A DNA stretch of 64,000 nucleotides from an uncultured Eubacteriales bacterium. Its GTDB lineage: Bacteria > Bacillota > Clostridia > Oscillospirales > Oscillospiraceae. A program made the position numbers and the translations under genes. Below, piece by piece: positions 1 through 7,061 of the stretch. The stretch is taken from assembly GCA_905198835.1 (NCBI GenBank), contig CAJKDY010000004.1, forward strand, positions 1 to 64,000, given 5' to 3'. Under the pieces are notes generated by a model, which worked only from the letters and a program-made list of their open reading frames with translations, was not told the DNA's origin and made no database searches. Position 1 is the first letter of the stretch; every line of letters starts with the position of its first letter.

Positions 1-2
1 GC

Positions 3-1106
3 TACACCTTCGGCGGCTGGACTCCCGCTGTGGCGGAGACGGTGACGGGCGACGCTGCCTACACCGCCCAGTGGACGGCCACCGAGTACAAGATCACCTA
101 TGAGCTGGATGGCGGTGCGCTGGACGAGGGCGAGAGCAACCCGGAGACCTACACCGTAGAGACCGAGACCTTTACCCTGGCCAATCCCACCCGGAGCGGG
201 TACAACTTCCTGGGCTGGACCGGCAGCAACGGCGAGACGGCCCAGATCGAGGTGAGCGTGGCTCAGGGCACCATGGGCGATCTGACCTACACCGCCAACT
301 GGAGCCGCCGCAGCGGCGGCGGCACCTCCAGACCCACGCCTACCCCTACGCCCAATCCCCCGGAGGAGGACCTGGACGATCCCGATGTGCCTCTGGCCAA
401 TTTGCCGACGCTGAACACCGAGGATCATGTGGCCTACCTGATCGGTCGGCCTGACGGCACCATCGCCCCCATGGATCACATTACCCGGGGCGAGGTGGCC
501 ACCATCTTCTTCCGCCTGCTGAGCGAGGAGAGCCGGAACGCCAACTGGGCTACCAGCTGCGGCTATGTGGACATGGACGGCACGGAGTACTTCTATAATC
601 CTGTCAGCACCGCCACCAAGGCTGGCCTCATCAAGGGCTACACAGACGGCACCTTCGGCGGCGGCCGCAAGATCACCCGGGCCGAGATGGCCACCATCGC
701 CGCCCGCTTCCTCAGCGATGGCGACAGCGGCGAGGATCTGTTCACCGACATTGCCGGCCACTGGGCCCAGCAGGACATCAACCGGGCCGCCAAGGCCGGT
801 TGGTTCAAGACCACCGACGATAACGGCAATGCCGTTGGCAGCTTCCGGCCGGACGATTATATCACCCGAGCCGAGGTGGTGGTGATGATCAACCGGATGC
901 TGGGCCGGAAGGCAAACAAGGATTATCTGCTGCCCAACATGAAGGTCTGGCCTGACAATGTGGATTCCGAGCAGACGGCCTGGTACTACCTGGACATCCA
1001 GGAGGCCACCAACAGCCATGACTACACCCGCACCGGCATCGGCCAGCCCGAGACCTGGGTCGAGCTGATCGCCACCCCCGACTGGGCCGCCATGGAACGT
1101 CGCTGA
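3..1106 (+). CDS. SLH-domain surface protein with InlB B-repeats (5' partial)
   Basis: The reading frame is already open at the first bases, so this is the 3' part of a longer gene. The N-terminal part shows Listeria-Bacteroides (InlB B) repeats ending in FGGW...YTAQW and FLGW...YTANW, each about 70 residues. A Gly/Ser/Thr/Pro linker with PTPTPTPNP follows, then three S-layer homology modules recognisable from ITRGEVATIFFRLL, ITRAEMATIAARFL and ITRAEVVVMINRML. SLH modules normally bind pyruvylated secondary cell-wall polymer, so the protein is inferred to be anchored on the cell surface with its repeats exposed. The signal peptide lies outside the window. A perfect GC palindrome follows the stop. 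The family assignment is firm; the ligand of the repeats is unknown. Confidence 0.9.
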   Translation, partial: YTFGGWTPAVAETVTGDAAYTAQWTATEYKITYELDGGALDEGESNPETYTVETETFTLANPTRSGYNFLGWTGSNGETAQIEVSVAQGTMGDLTYTANWSRRSGGGTSRPTPTPTPNPPEEDLDDPDVPLANLPTLNTEDHVAYLIGRPDGTIAPMDHITRGEVATIFFRLLSEESRNANWATSCGYVDMDGTEYFYNPVSTATKAGLIKGYTDGTFGGGRKITRAEMATIAARFLSDGDSGEDLFTDIAGHWAQQDINRAAKAGWFKTTDDNGNAVGSFRPDDYITRAEVVVMINRMLGRKANKDYLLPNMKVWPDNVDSEQTAWYYLDIQEATNSHDYTRTGIGQPETWVELIATPDWAAMERR

Positions 1107-1135
1107 ACTGATCCAAAGACCGAAAAGCTGACAAA

Positions 1136-1163
1136 GGGCCCGCCGGGAATTCCCGGCGGGCCC
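1136..1163 (+). terminator. GC-rich palindromic hairpin after the SLH gene
   Basis: A perfect 28-nt palindrome (GGGCCCGCCGGGAA and its complement) lies 30 nt after the SLH stop. Only a short TCTT follows, so termination strength is uncertain. Confidence 0.6.
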
Positions 1164-1187
1164 TCTTGCGTGTTCACGGCACGGCGT

Positions 1188-1220
1188 AAAAAACGCTCCC
1201 CACCCAGGGGAGCGTTTTTT
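1188..1220. terminator. bidirectional intrinsic terminator
   Basis: A/T-flanked hairpin AAAAAACGCTCCCC, loop ACCC, GGGGAGCGTTTTTT. It has T-runs in both directions and lies between two convergent genes, serving both. Confidence 0.85.
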
Positions 1221-1221
1221 A

Positions 1222-1656
1222 TTACGAGGGAGGTAAGGTGTGCTTCAAGGCGTCGTCGATCAAAAACAGTAGCTCCAGCACGCTGCGGAAATTCTGGTCC
1301 AGACCGGTCTCAGTCCAGGTAATGGAGCCCTGCCAGCTGACGTTCTGCCGGAAGAAGACCTTTAGGACAAAGGTGGCCTTTTCTCCGGCAGGCTGGGCGG
1401 CGTCCCGGGAGACCCGGCCAGAGGGCTTAGGGGGCAGCTCGCCGAAGCTGCGCACGGCGTGGAAGGGCTGGGGGAACTGCATCTGGTCCAAAAGGTCCTC
1501 CATTTGCAGCAGGAACTGGGCCGTGCTGTGGAAGGGAAGCGCCTCGCTGACGGCCTGATTATAGAGCCGGCCTACCAGCACGCCGTCGTGGTAGCTGTCC
1601 ACGCAAACCTGGGTAGCGCGGTATTGGTTATCTCGGAAATGCTCGCTGGAAACCAC
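1222..1656 (-). CDS. conserved protein of unknown function
   Basis: A 144-residue soluble protein with no signal peptide or membrane segment. The C-terminal half (FVLKVFFRQNVSWQGSITW, then a leucine-rich helix ending LLFLIDDAL) resembles a small protein family I recall as common in gut Clostridia; no function can be given. The start chosen is GTG at 1656 because AGGAGG at 1670-1665 lies 8 nt upstream of it. An in-frame ATG at 1698 would add 14 residues (MMLYFAKKGKEAAA) that are really the translated ribosome-binding region. It ends directly against the shared bidirectional terminator. Confidence 0.7.
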   Translation of the reverse strand: MVSSEHFRDNQYRATQVCVDSYHDGVLVGRLYNQAVSEALPFHSTAQFLLQMEDLLDQMQFPQPFHAVRSFGELPPKPSGRVSRDAAQPAGEKATFVLKVFFRQNVSWQGSITWTETGLDQNFRSVLELLFLIDDALKHTLPPS

Positions 1657-1781
1657 AGCGGCCGCCTCCTTTCCCTTTTTTGCGAAATAGAGCATCATCC
1701 AATTTTGCCTTATTATACAATACCGCTGTAACAGGAACCGTTATATTTTTCCTAAAAGACTTCATAGCTTGCGAATTATTT

Positions 1782-1814
1782 AAAAAAACAGGGCCCCGAA
1801 GGATCGGGGCCCTG
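1782..1814 (-). terminator. terminator of the pilus-like operon
   Basis: Stem CAGGGCCCCGA / TCGGGGCCCTG with a 4-nt loop; on the minus strand it is followed by seven T. It lies 20 nt beyond the pilT stop. Confidence 0.85.
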
Positions 1815-1834
1815 GCAATGAGGCAATGGGAGGA

Positions 1835-2893
1835 TCAACTCAGCTTGCGCTTGAGCTGCTCGGGATTCTCCGCGTAGCTGAGAGCCACCTCCTGGGTGAT
1901 CTTTCCCGCCTGGTAGAGCCGCAAAATGGACTGGTCCATGGTCAGCATGCCCTCTGCGCCGCCTGCGGCCATGGCGGAGTCCAGCTGGTGGACCTTGCTC
2001 TCCCGGATCAGGTTTCGGGTGGCCTCGTTCATGCGCAGGATCTCAAAGGCGGGGACCACCCCGCCGGTGGTGGAGGGCAGGAGCTGCTGGGAGACCACGG
2101 TGTGCAGTACCATGGCCAGCTGGAAGCGGACCTGCTTTTGCTGCTCGCTGGGGAAGGCGTCCAGGATACGGTCTACGGCGTTGACCGCTCCCTTAGTATG
2201 GAGGGTGGCCAGAAGGAAGTGGCCGGTCTCGGCGGCGGTAATGGCGGTGCTGATGGTGTCCCGGTCCCGCATTTCACCCAGCTGGATCACGTCGGGCGCC
2301 TGGCGAAGACAGGAGCGAAGCGCCGAAAGGTAGTCGCCTGCGTCGGTGATGATCTCCCGCTGGCTGATGATGCAATGATCGTTGCGGTGTAGGTACTCGA
2401 TGGGGTCCTCCAGGGTGATGACGTGGAGATCGCGGGTGTGGTTGATGCGGTCCACGATGCAGGCCAGGGTGGTGGATTTGCCGCTGCCCGCCGTCCCGGT
2501 GACAAGCACCATGCCGCTTTTGAGCTGGGAGAGGTCCATGACCGCCTCCGGGATAGAAAGGGCCTGGTAGTCGGGAATGCTGAAGGCCACCACCCGGATC
2601 ACCGCCGCCATGGAGCCGCGCTGGCGGTAAATGCTGACCCGGAAGCGGGACAGCCCGGGCACGGCAAAGGAGAAGTCGTCGTCCCCGCAGACGGTAAAGC
2701 CCTCCACAGAGCGGTTGGCCATCTGATAGAGCTCGTTAATGAGCCGCCGGGTGTCCGCGGGCATCAGCCGCTCTTCCTCCAAGGGGACCAGCTGGCCGTC
2801 CAGCTTGACGCTGGCCGGACCGCCGGCCACCAAAAATAGGTCCGAGGCGCCTCGATCCGCCGCCTGCTGCAAATAGGTCAATAATTCCGTCAT
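1835..2893 (-). CDS. pilT: type IV pilus retraction ATPase PilT
   Basis: 352 residues, the usual PilT length. It carries a Walker A loop GTAGSGKST at residues 133-141, a Walker B region PDVIQLGEMRD, the His box GHFLLATLHT, and ATRNLIRE close to the AIRNLIRE motif that marks retraction ATPases as opposed to PilB/GspE. It is expected to form a cytoplasmic hexamer at the base of a pilus machine and power retraction. It is the last gene of a minus-strand operon whose first gene is a PilC/GspF-like inner-membrane protein. The usual acidic RED before PDVI is RQA here. No PilB extension ATPase is present in the window. Start ATG has AGGAGG 9 nt upstream. Confidence 0.93.
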   Translation of the reverse strand: MTELLTYLQQAADRGASDLFLVAGGPASVKLDGQLVPLEEERLMPADTRRLINELYQMANRSVEGFTVCGDDDFSFAVPGLSRFRVSIYRQRGSMAAVIRVVAFSIPDYQALSIPEAVMDLSQLKSGMVLVTGTAGSGKSTTLACIVDRINHTRDLHVITLEDPIEYLHRNDHCIISQREIITDAGDYLSALRSCLRQAPDVIQLGEMRDRDTISTAITAAETGHFLLATLHTKGAVNAVDRILDAFPSEQQKQVRFQLAMVLHTVVSQQLLPSTTGGVVPAFEILRMNEATRNLIRESKVHQLDSAMAAGGAEGMLTMDQSILRLYQAGKITQEVALSYAENPEQLKRKLS

Positions 2894-2905
2894 AGGATGG
2901 CCTCC

Positions 2906-3331
2906 TTATTGTGATCCGGGCGTCCAGAGATGAAGGTTGCTCTCCTCTTGCCAAGGCGTGGTGGATACGCTCTGCCAGCGGGTGATCGCATACTCCCGGT
3001 CGGCGATCCCCCTCAGGATCACGCTGACCTGGAGCTCCTGGGTGTCTGAGATGGGCACGGCGTAGTCGGCTTGCAAAAGGCCGCTGCCTGAGAGGGTCAC
3101 GCCGTCCACCGTCTCGCCGCTTCGTAACCGGGCCAAGATCTCCTGGGCCTTGGCGTCGGCGGCATAGTAGGCCTGAACGCTCTCCAGCGAGGCCTCGGCC
3201 AGCCGGGCGTCCGAGCGGACGTCGGACAGGGTCAGCAGAGCGAACACCGTCAGGCACAGCACGGCAAATACGGTCAGCAGGGAAGTGGCGCCGATGGGCG
3301 GGACAGTGGTCCGCCGGTCATTACGCTCCAT
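2906..3331 (-). CDS. small membrane-anchored protein of the pilus-like operon
   Basis: 141 residues: a short basic/polar head, one membrane segment (about residues 17-37, LLTVFAVLCLTVFALLTL), then an extracytoplasmic domain of about 100 residues. The layout is that of a minor pseudopilin, but no prepilin peptidase motif (Gly before FxxxE) is present. The start overlaps the end of the upstream gene by 11 nt and pilT starts 12 nt downstream, so it is translated within the operon. Function is inferred from context only. Confidence 0.65.
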   Translation of the reverse strand: MERNDRRTTVPPIGATSLLTVFAVLCLTVFALLTLSDVRSDARLAEASLESVQAYYAADAKAQEILARLRSGETVDGVTLSGSGLLQADYAVPISDTQELQVSVILRGIADREYAITRWQSVSTTPWQEESNLHLWTPGSQ

Positions 3332-3782
3332 GAACGCTCACCTCCTGCCAGGCGGTCTCCAGGCGGAACAGGGACTCCATCTCCCCGCCCTGCCAGCGGT
3401 AGACCTCTACCTCGGCCTTGCCAAGGCCGCTCACGTCGCTGTCCAGCTCCAGGGCCCGCAGAGTGTAATGAGCCGAGCGGACTCCGTCGGGAACAAATTC
3501 GCTCCAGTCCGGTCCATAAGAAATAAAGTAGCCAAAGCCATCCCGGTAGCCGGGCTGGGAGCCATTCACCTGGGCCAAGGCGCCGGGTACGTCGCCGCCG
3601 GTGTGCCTTAGGGTCTCGGCGGCGTTCTGACACAGCTCGGCGGCCCGGTCCCGGTCCTGGATGCGGCGGGAGGTCTGGTCGGCGGAGACAAAGACCCCCA
3701 GGCAGATGGCGGCGGCCAGAGCGAAGACCAACAGCATGGCCAGCTGCTCCATGACCATCAGAGAGGTTCGTCCCCGTTTCAT
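3321..3782 (-). CDS. pseudopilin-like membrane protein of the pilus-like operon
   Basis: 153 residues with a basic start (MKRGRTS), a membrane segment MEQLAMLLVFALAAAICLGVF containing a Glu near its beginning as in pilins, then a helix rich in charged residues and a globular extracytoplasmic domain. The MxxEQLxxLLxFALAAA pattern recalls pilin N-termini, but the cleavage Gly-Phe pair is missing. Its ATG overlaps the preceding stop as ATGA, with GGAGGG upstream. Likely a structural or assembly subunit of the same machine; unproven. Confidence 0.65.
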   Translation of the reverse strand: MKRGRTSLMVMEQLAMLLVFALAAAICLGVFVSADQTSRRIQDRDRAAELCQNAAETLRHTGGDVPGALAQVNGSQPGYRDGFGYFISYGPDWSEFVPDGVRSAHYTLRALELDSDVSGLGKAEVEVYRWQGGEMESLFRLETAWQEVSVHGA

Positions 3783-4261
3783 AGTCCGCCCTCCTCTCCG
3801 CAGCGAAGGTCCAAGGTCAGGTGTCGCGCCTGGCCCTGGGTGGGCGTCAGCGTGACCTGAAGAAGACCCCGCTCCAAGGTAAGGTCCATATCCTGGAGGT
3901 CCATGACCCGCTCCCCGTCCTCTGGGGATGGGGACAGCTCGGCGGGGGAGTAGAGCTCCCAGAGGGAGCCGTCATAGCAGTAGAGCCGGGTCAGGTAGTC
4001 CCCGCGGCCCAGGGTCAACGCCTGGACGTCTCCCAGCTCCTCCACCGCCACCGCGCCCAGGCAGTCCTCCTGCCGGACCCGGGCGGCAATATAATGGGCG
4101 GCGGTGCGCCCCTCCCAGTTCAGCCGGTCCCGGTCAGTCATGCGCCGGTAGGCGGAGGCTCCCGCCAGCAGCGTCAGCAGGATGGAAACGGCAAATACCG
4201 CCAGCAGCAGCAGCGCCGCCAGGGAGACGATATGCTGTTGTCTCCTGCTCTGCTGTCTCAT
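3779..4261 (-). CDS. DUF4860-like pilus-operon membrane protein
   Basis: 160 residues. A basic Gln/Arg-rich head (MRQQSRRQQ) precedes one membrane segment (SLAALLLLAVFAVSILLTLLAG), followed by an extracytoplasmic domain beginning AYRRMTDRDRLNWEGRTAAHYIAARVRQ. The pattern resembles the DUF4860 family found next to type II/IV secretion genes in Firmicutes; that name is from memory. The start is the ATG at 4261, which overlaps the upstream TGA (ATGA) and has GGAG 8 nt upstream; a GTG at 4270 is the poorer alternative. Confidence 0.65.
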   Translation of the reverse strand: MRQQSRRQQHIVSLAALLLLAVFAVSILLTLLAGASAYRRMTDRDRLNWEGRTAAHYIAARVRQEDCLGAVAVEELGDVQALTLGRGDYLTRLYCYDGSLWELYSPAELSPSPEDGERVMDLQDMDLTLERGLLQVTLTPTQGQARHLTLDLRCGEEGGL

Positions 4262-4575
4262 GGACGACACTCCAATACAGTGATCTGCGGCATCAGGTTG
4301 GGGCCCACCGGCTCATAGAAGACCCGATACCGGTCCTCATCGACCTGGAGCCCGTAATGCGTCTTTAAATAGTCCAGACTGTCCGGGTAGCAGCCCTCTA
4401 CGGCGTAGCAGGTCACGCAGCCGTGGCGGACGGCCTGCTCCAGGCGCTCCAGAGCCTCCTGGCTGTGCCCGGAGCCCAAAGAGCGCATCCCCTGGGCAAA
4501 GACCAGCAGCGCCGCCAGCAAAAGAAGCGGCGTGCCAAGGGCCGCCAACCGCGGCCATCCGTGTCTGTTCCTCAT
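4258..4575 (-). CDS. small signal-anchored protein of the pilus-like operon
   Basis: 105 residues. One membrane segment (about residues 8-27, AALGTPLLLLAALLVFAQ) is followed by a short domain containing two Cys pairs (CVTCYAVEGC) and a C-terminal region ending VLECRP. The CVTCYAVEGCYPDSLDYL stretch, with DSLDYLKTHYGL after it, resembles the solvent-exposed part of a small pilin-like protein. The start is taken as ATG 4575, just after the pilC stop (GGGTAAGG before it); a TTG at 4587 overlapping pilC has no ribosome site. Four Cys in a small exported domain suggest a disulphide or metal site; this is inference. Confidence 0.6.
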   Translation of the reverse strand: MRNRHGWPRLAALGTPLLLLAALLVFAQGMRSLGSGHSQEALERLEQAVRHGCVTCYAVEGCYPDSLDYLKTHYGLQVDEDRYRVFYEPVGPNLMPQITVLECRP

Positions 4576-4579
4576 GGCC

Positions 4580-5623
4580 TTACCCAATGGCGGACATGAT
4601 GTGCATCAAGGGGAGCATCACCGAAAGCAGGATCAGCCCCACCAGCGCTGAGGCCACCAGAACCAGCGCCGGCTCCATCCGTCCGGCCCAGCGCTCCAAA
4701 GAGGCCTCGCTGTCCTCCAGGAGCTGACTTGCGATATGGTCCATGGCCGCGTCCATACTGCCGCCGCGCTGGGCGGTGTCCAAAAGACGGCACTGGGCCG
4801 GGGGCAGCAGGCCGCTCTCGGCCATAGCCGTGCCCAGCCGCTGGCCCGATCCAAGCAATTCCTGACAGCGTTGGCACCGGCGCAGGGCGGCCGGCGCGTC
4901 CTGCGCTACCAGCTGGCCCGCCAGCTCCAATGCCTCTTCCAGCTCCATACCGCTGGCCATGGCCATAGCCATAGCCTGGGCCACCCAGGCGTTTGCCCGG
5001 GCCCGGGACAGACCCTTTTCTCCCCGGTTCCGTCCCACCAGTCCCATCGCCCGGCGCCGAAGACCAGGACACAGGGCAAGCGCCAGCGCGCCGATGGCCA
5101 GCAGGGCCAACACCACCAGCAAAACAGGCATGGCCCGGTCCAGCCAACGGCCCAGGACCAGCAACCCGCCGGCCACCCCGGTGAGTTGGCTGCCCAGAGT
5201 GGCGTATACCTCTTCAAAAATGGGCAAGACCTTGACCAGCAGCACGCCGATGACCACCAGCATCATCCCCAGCAGCACCGCCGGGTAGAGAAGGGCGCTT
5301 TTGACCTGCCGGTCCAGGCGGCTTTTGCGGGTATAGTAGTCGGCCAGAGCCTTCAGCGCCTCCTCGGTACGGCCAGAGCGCTCGCCAACGGCCATCAGTC
5401 CGGTGGCGTAGGAGGGAAAAGCGCCGCTTTGCGCCATAGCCTGACCCAGGGAGACCCCCTGGTCGGTCTGGCGCGCCATGTCCCGCAAACACGCCTCCTC
5501 CGGGCCTTGGCTCCCATCTGCCAGAAGGGTCAGGGCGTCGGATGCCATGATCCCGGCGTGGAGCAGCAGGGAAAGCTCCATGCAGATCCCGGCTACCGTT
5601 TCCTGGCTCAGCTTTTTGTCCAA
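4580..5623 (-). CDS. type II/IV secretion inner-membrane protein (PilC/GspF family)
   Basis: 347 residues with the duplicated T2SF architecture: a cytoplasmic helical domain (about 10-110, with LLLHAGI, GVSLGQAM and VGERSGRTEEALK), a membrane hairpin (about 118-170), a second cytoplasmic domain (MASGMELEEALELA, GQRLGTAM) and a C-terminal membrane segment (LVLVASALVGLILLSVMLPLM). In pilus systems this protein couples the cytoplasmic ATPase to pilin subunits. The start is TTG at 5623 because AGGAGG lies 9 nt upstream and no ATG is available. It is the first gene of the operon, with a hairpin (5648-5667) in its leader. Confidence 0.88.
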   Translation of the reverse strand: MDKKLSQETVAGICMELSLLLHAGIMASDALTLLADGSQGPEEACLRDMARQTDQGVSLGQAMAQSGAFPSYATGLMAVGERSGRTEEALKALADYYTRKSRLDRQVKSALLYPAVLLGMMLVVIGVLLVKVLPIFEEVYATLGSQLTGVAGGLLVLGRWLDRAMPVLLVVLALLAIGALALALCPGLRRRAMGLVGRNRGEKGLSRARANAWVAQAMAMAMASGMELEEALELAGQLVAQDAPAALRRCQRCQELLGSGQRLGTAMAESGLLPPAQCRLLDTAQRGGSMDAAMDHIASQLLEDSEASLERWAGRMEPALVLVASALVGLILLSVMLPLMHIMSAIG

Positions 5624-5647
5624 GGGTGGATCCCTCCTACGGTCCCA

Positions 5648-5667
5648 CGGCGGGAGCGATCCCGCCG
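5648..5667. promoter_or_regulatory. leader hairpin before the pilus-like operon
   Basis: Perfect inverted repeat CGGCGGGA / TCCCGCCG with a GCGA loop, lying between the upstream terminator and the pilC ribosome site. It has no T-run, so it is not an ordinary terminator; it may stabilise the transcript or regulate it. Confidence 0.45.
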
Positions 5668-5680
5668 GAGCATTCTGTAA

Positions 5681-5715
5681 AAAATGGGTCTGCGGCCAAG
5701 CCGCAAACCCATTTT
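5681..5715 (-). terminator. intrinsic terminator after the transglutaminase lipoprotein gene
   Basis: Interrupted stem AAAATGGGT-TGCGGC / GCCGCA-ACCCATTTT with six T on the minus strand. It separates the lipoprotein gene from the pilus-like operon. Confidence 0.85.
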
Positions 5716-5765
5716 ATCGTATTTTTCGGCATTTGTAAATGGCTTGGATGAAATTGTCCGCCAGG

Positions 5766-6755
5766 TCAATAGAGATAGCGAGCGCTATAATTGGTGCCGT
5801 CGCCGATGTACTGCATAATGGCCGCGCTTCCCTGGCCGGAGGAGGCAAAGGTGGGATCCATCCGCTGCCAGGCCAAGCCGTCGAAGAAGATGACGCCGTC
5901 CACCCAGCCCTCGTCCTGGGTCCACACGCTGATCCAGGCGTGGTAGGCGGGGTCCTGAGCGCCCACATAGCCCACCACCAGCTTGCACGCCACGCCCTGG
6001 GAGCGGAGCATGGCGGTCATCAGCGCGGCGTAGTCAAAGCAGATGCCCTTCCCGCTTGCCAGCGCCTTGTCCAGATCGGGCAGATAGCCGCTCTGGACCG
6101 ACTGGGCCAGGGCGGTGTCGTAGCTCATATGGCTCACGACAAAGTCGTAGACCTTCTCTACCTTCTTCAGCGCCTCGGTCTCGCCTCCCGCCAACTCCTG
6201 GGCCTTGGCCACGGTGTTGACGGCATTGGCGTAGTTCACATACTGGTTGGGACGCAGGAAAGGGGCAAACTCGTCGGTCAGGGTGACGGAGAAGGCGGCG
6301 GTGAGGACCACGGCGTATTTGCCGCTGTCGGCCTGCTCGTAGACCTTGACGGTGTAGCTGCCGCTGCCGTCGGACAGGGGGAAGGTGGTCCACTCTCCCT
6401 GGGTAAGGTTATATTGGTAGCCATCCTCTGTGACCGGGCCGATGACTTTGGCCTTCAGCCGCCGGTCGCTCTTGGCGGTGAAGCGGACCATCACATAGCC
6501 GTCGGCGGCGTTGGAGTAGTCCACCTCCGCTTTCTGGTTTTTCTCCGTCCGGGTCCCCGGATGCTGCGGGAGCAGCAGGTCGTGGACCGGGGGAGCGGCG
6601 GCCAGGGCCACCGCCTCGTCTCCCAGGGCCACCTCCTCCAGCACTGTAGGCTCCAGATAGATCTCCGGGAGCGTGGCGGTCTGCTGGCTGGAACAGCCCG
6701 CCGTGCCGATCAGCAACGCCAGCAGGGCCAAAAGGGCCGCAAGTCTGGTTCCCAT
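5766..6755 (-). CDS. transglutaminase-like domain lipoprotein
   Basis: 329 residues. A lipoprotein signal (MGTRLAALLALLALLIGTAGC) places it on the outer face of the membrane. The C-terminal half is a transglutaminase-like fold with the Cys-His-Asp set: Cys in GKGICFDYAALMTAML, His in AYHAWISVW, and Asp within the following strand region (WVDGVIFFDG). The middle part is beta-rich and may be a surface or immunoglobulin-like domain. Such bacterial proteins are thought to act as cysteine proteases or cross-linking enzymes; the substrate is unknown. Start ATG 6755 was preferred to the upstream one because AAGGAGG lies 8 nt before it. Confidence 0.85.
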   Translation of the reverse strand: MGTRLAALLALLALLIGTAGCSSQQTATLPEIYLEPTVLEEVALGDEAVALAAAPPVHDLLLPQHPGTRTEKNQKAEVDYSNAADGYVMVRFTAKSDRRLKAKVIGPVTEDGYQYNLTQGEWTTFPLSDGSGSYTVKVYEQADSGKYAVVLTAAFSVTLTDEFAPFLRPNQYVNYANAVNTVAKAQELAGGETEALKKVEKVYDFVVSHMSYDTALAQSVQSGYLPDLDKALASGKGICFDYAALMTAMLRSQGVACKLVVGYVGAQDPAYHAWISVWTQDEGWVDGVIFFDGLAWQRMDPTFASSGQGSAAIMQYIGDGTNYSARYLY

Positions 6756-6826
6756 GATCCTGCCTCCTTCCAATGCGCCGCCGGGCACGGCCCGGGATGC
6801 GCAGAGTCTTTCTCTATTGCGGCTCC

Positions 6827-6855
6827 AGTATAGCAGACCTCAGGACAAAGAGCAA
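6827..6855 (-). promoter_or_regulatory. sigma-A promoter of the transglutaminase lipoprotein gene
   Basis: On the minus strand: -35 TTGCTC (6855-6850), 17-nt spacer, -10 TATACT (6832-6827). A 9-2-9 palindrome TTTTGAAGA / TCTTCAAAA (6862-6881) sits just upstream of the -35 and may be an operator. Confidence 0.75.
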
Positions 6856-6969
6856 GTACTTTTTTGAAGATTTCTTCAAAATTGCGAAAAATCTGTAATC
6901 CCACGACAAAGGGATCCGCAAGGCCGTCTACGGTTTTGTGATTTTTTTGCCGGAGGAAGCGCCGCCTTC

Positions 6970-6998
6970 TTGCAAACGCTCTGGCTTTATGCTAGTAT
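6970..6998 (+). promoter_or_regulatory. sigma-A promoter of the BTAD regulator gene
   Basis: -35 TTGCAA (6970-6975), 17-nt spacer, -10 TAGTAT (6993-6998). The 306-nt gap 6756-7061 holds only the two divergent promoters and the 6862-6881 palindrome. Confidence 0.65.
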
Positions 6999-7061
6999 AG
7001 AGGAAAATTTGGCTCGACTGACCTTTGCCGCCGGTCAGGCCATGGGAAGGGAGGAAGTCAG

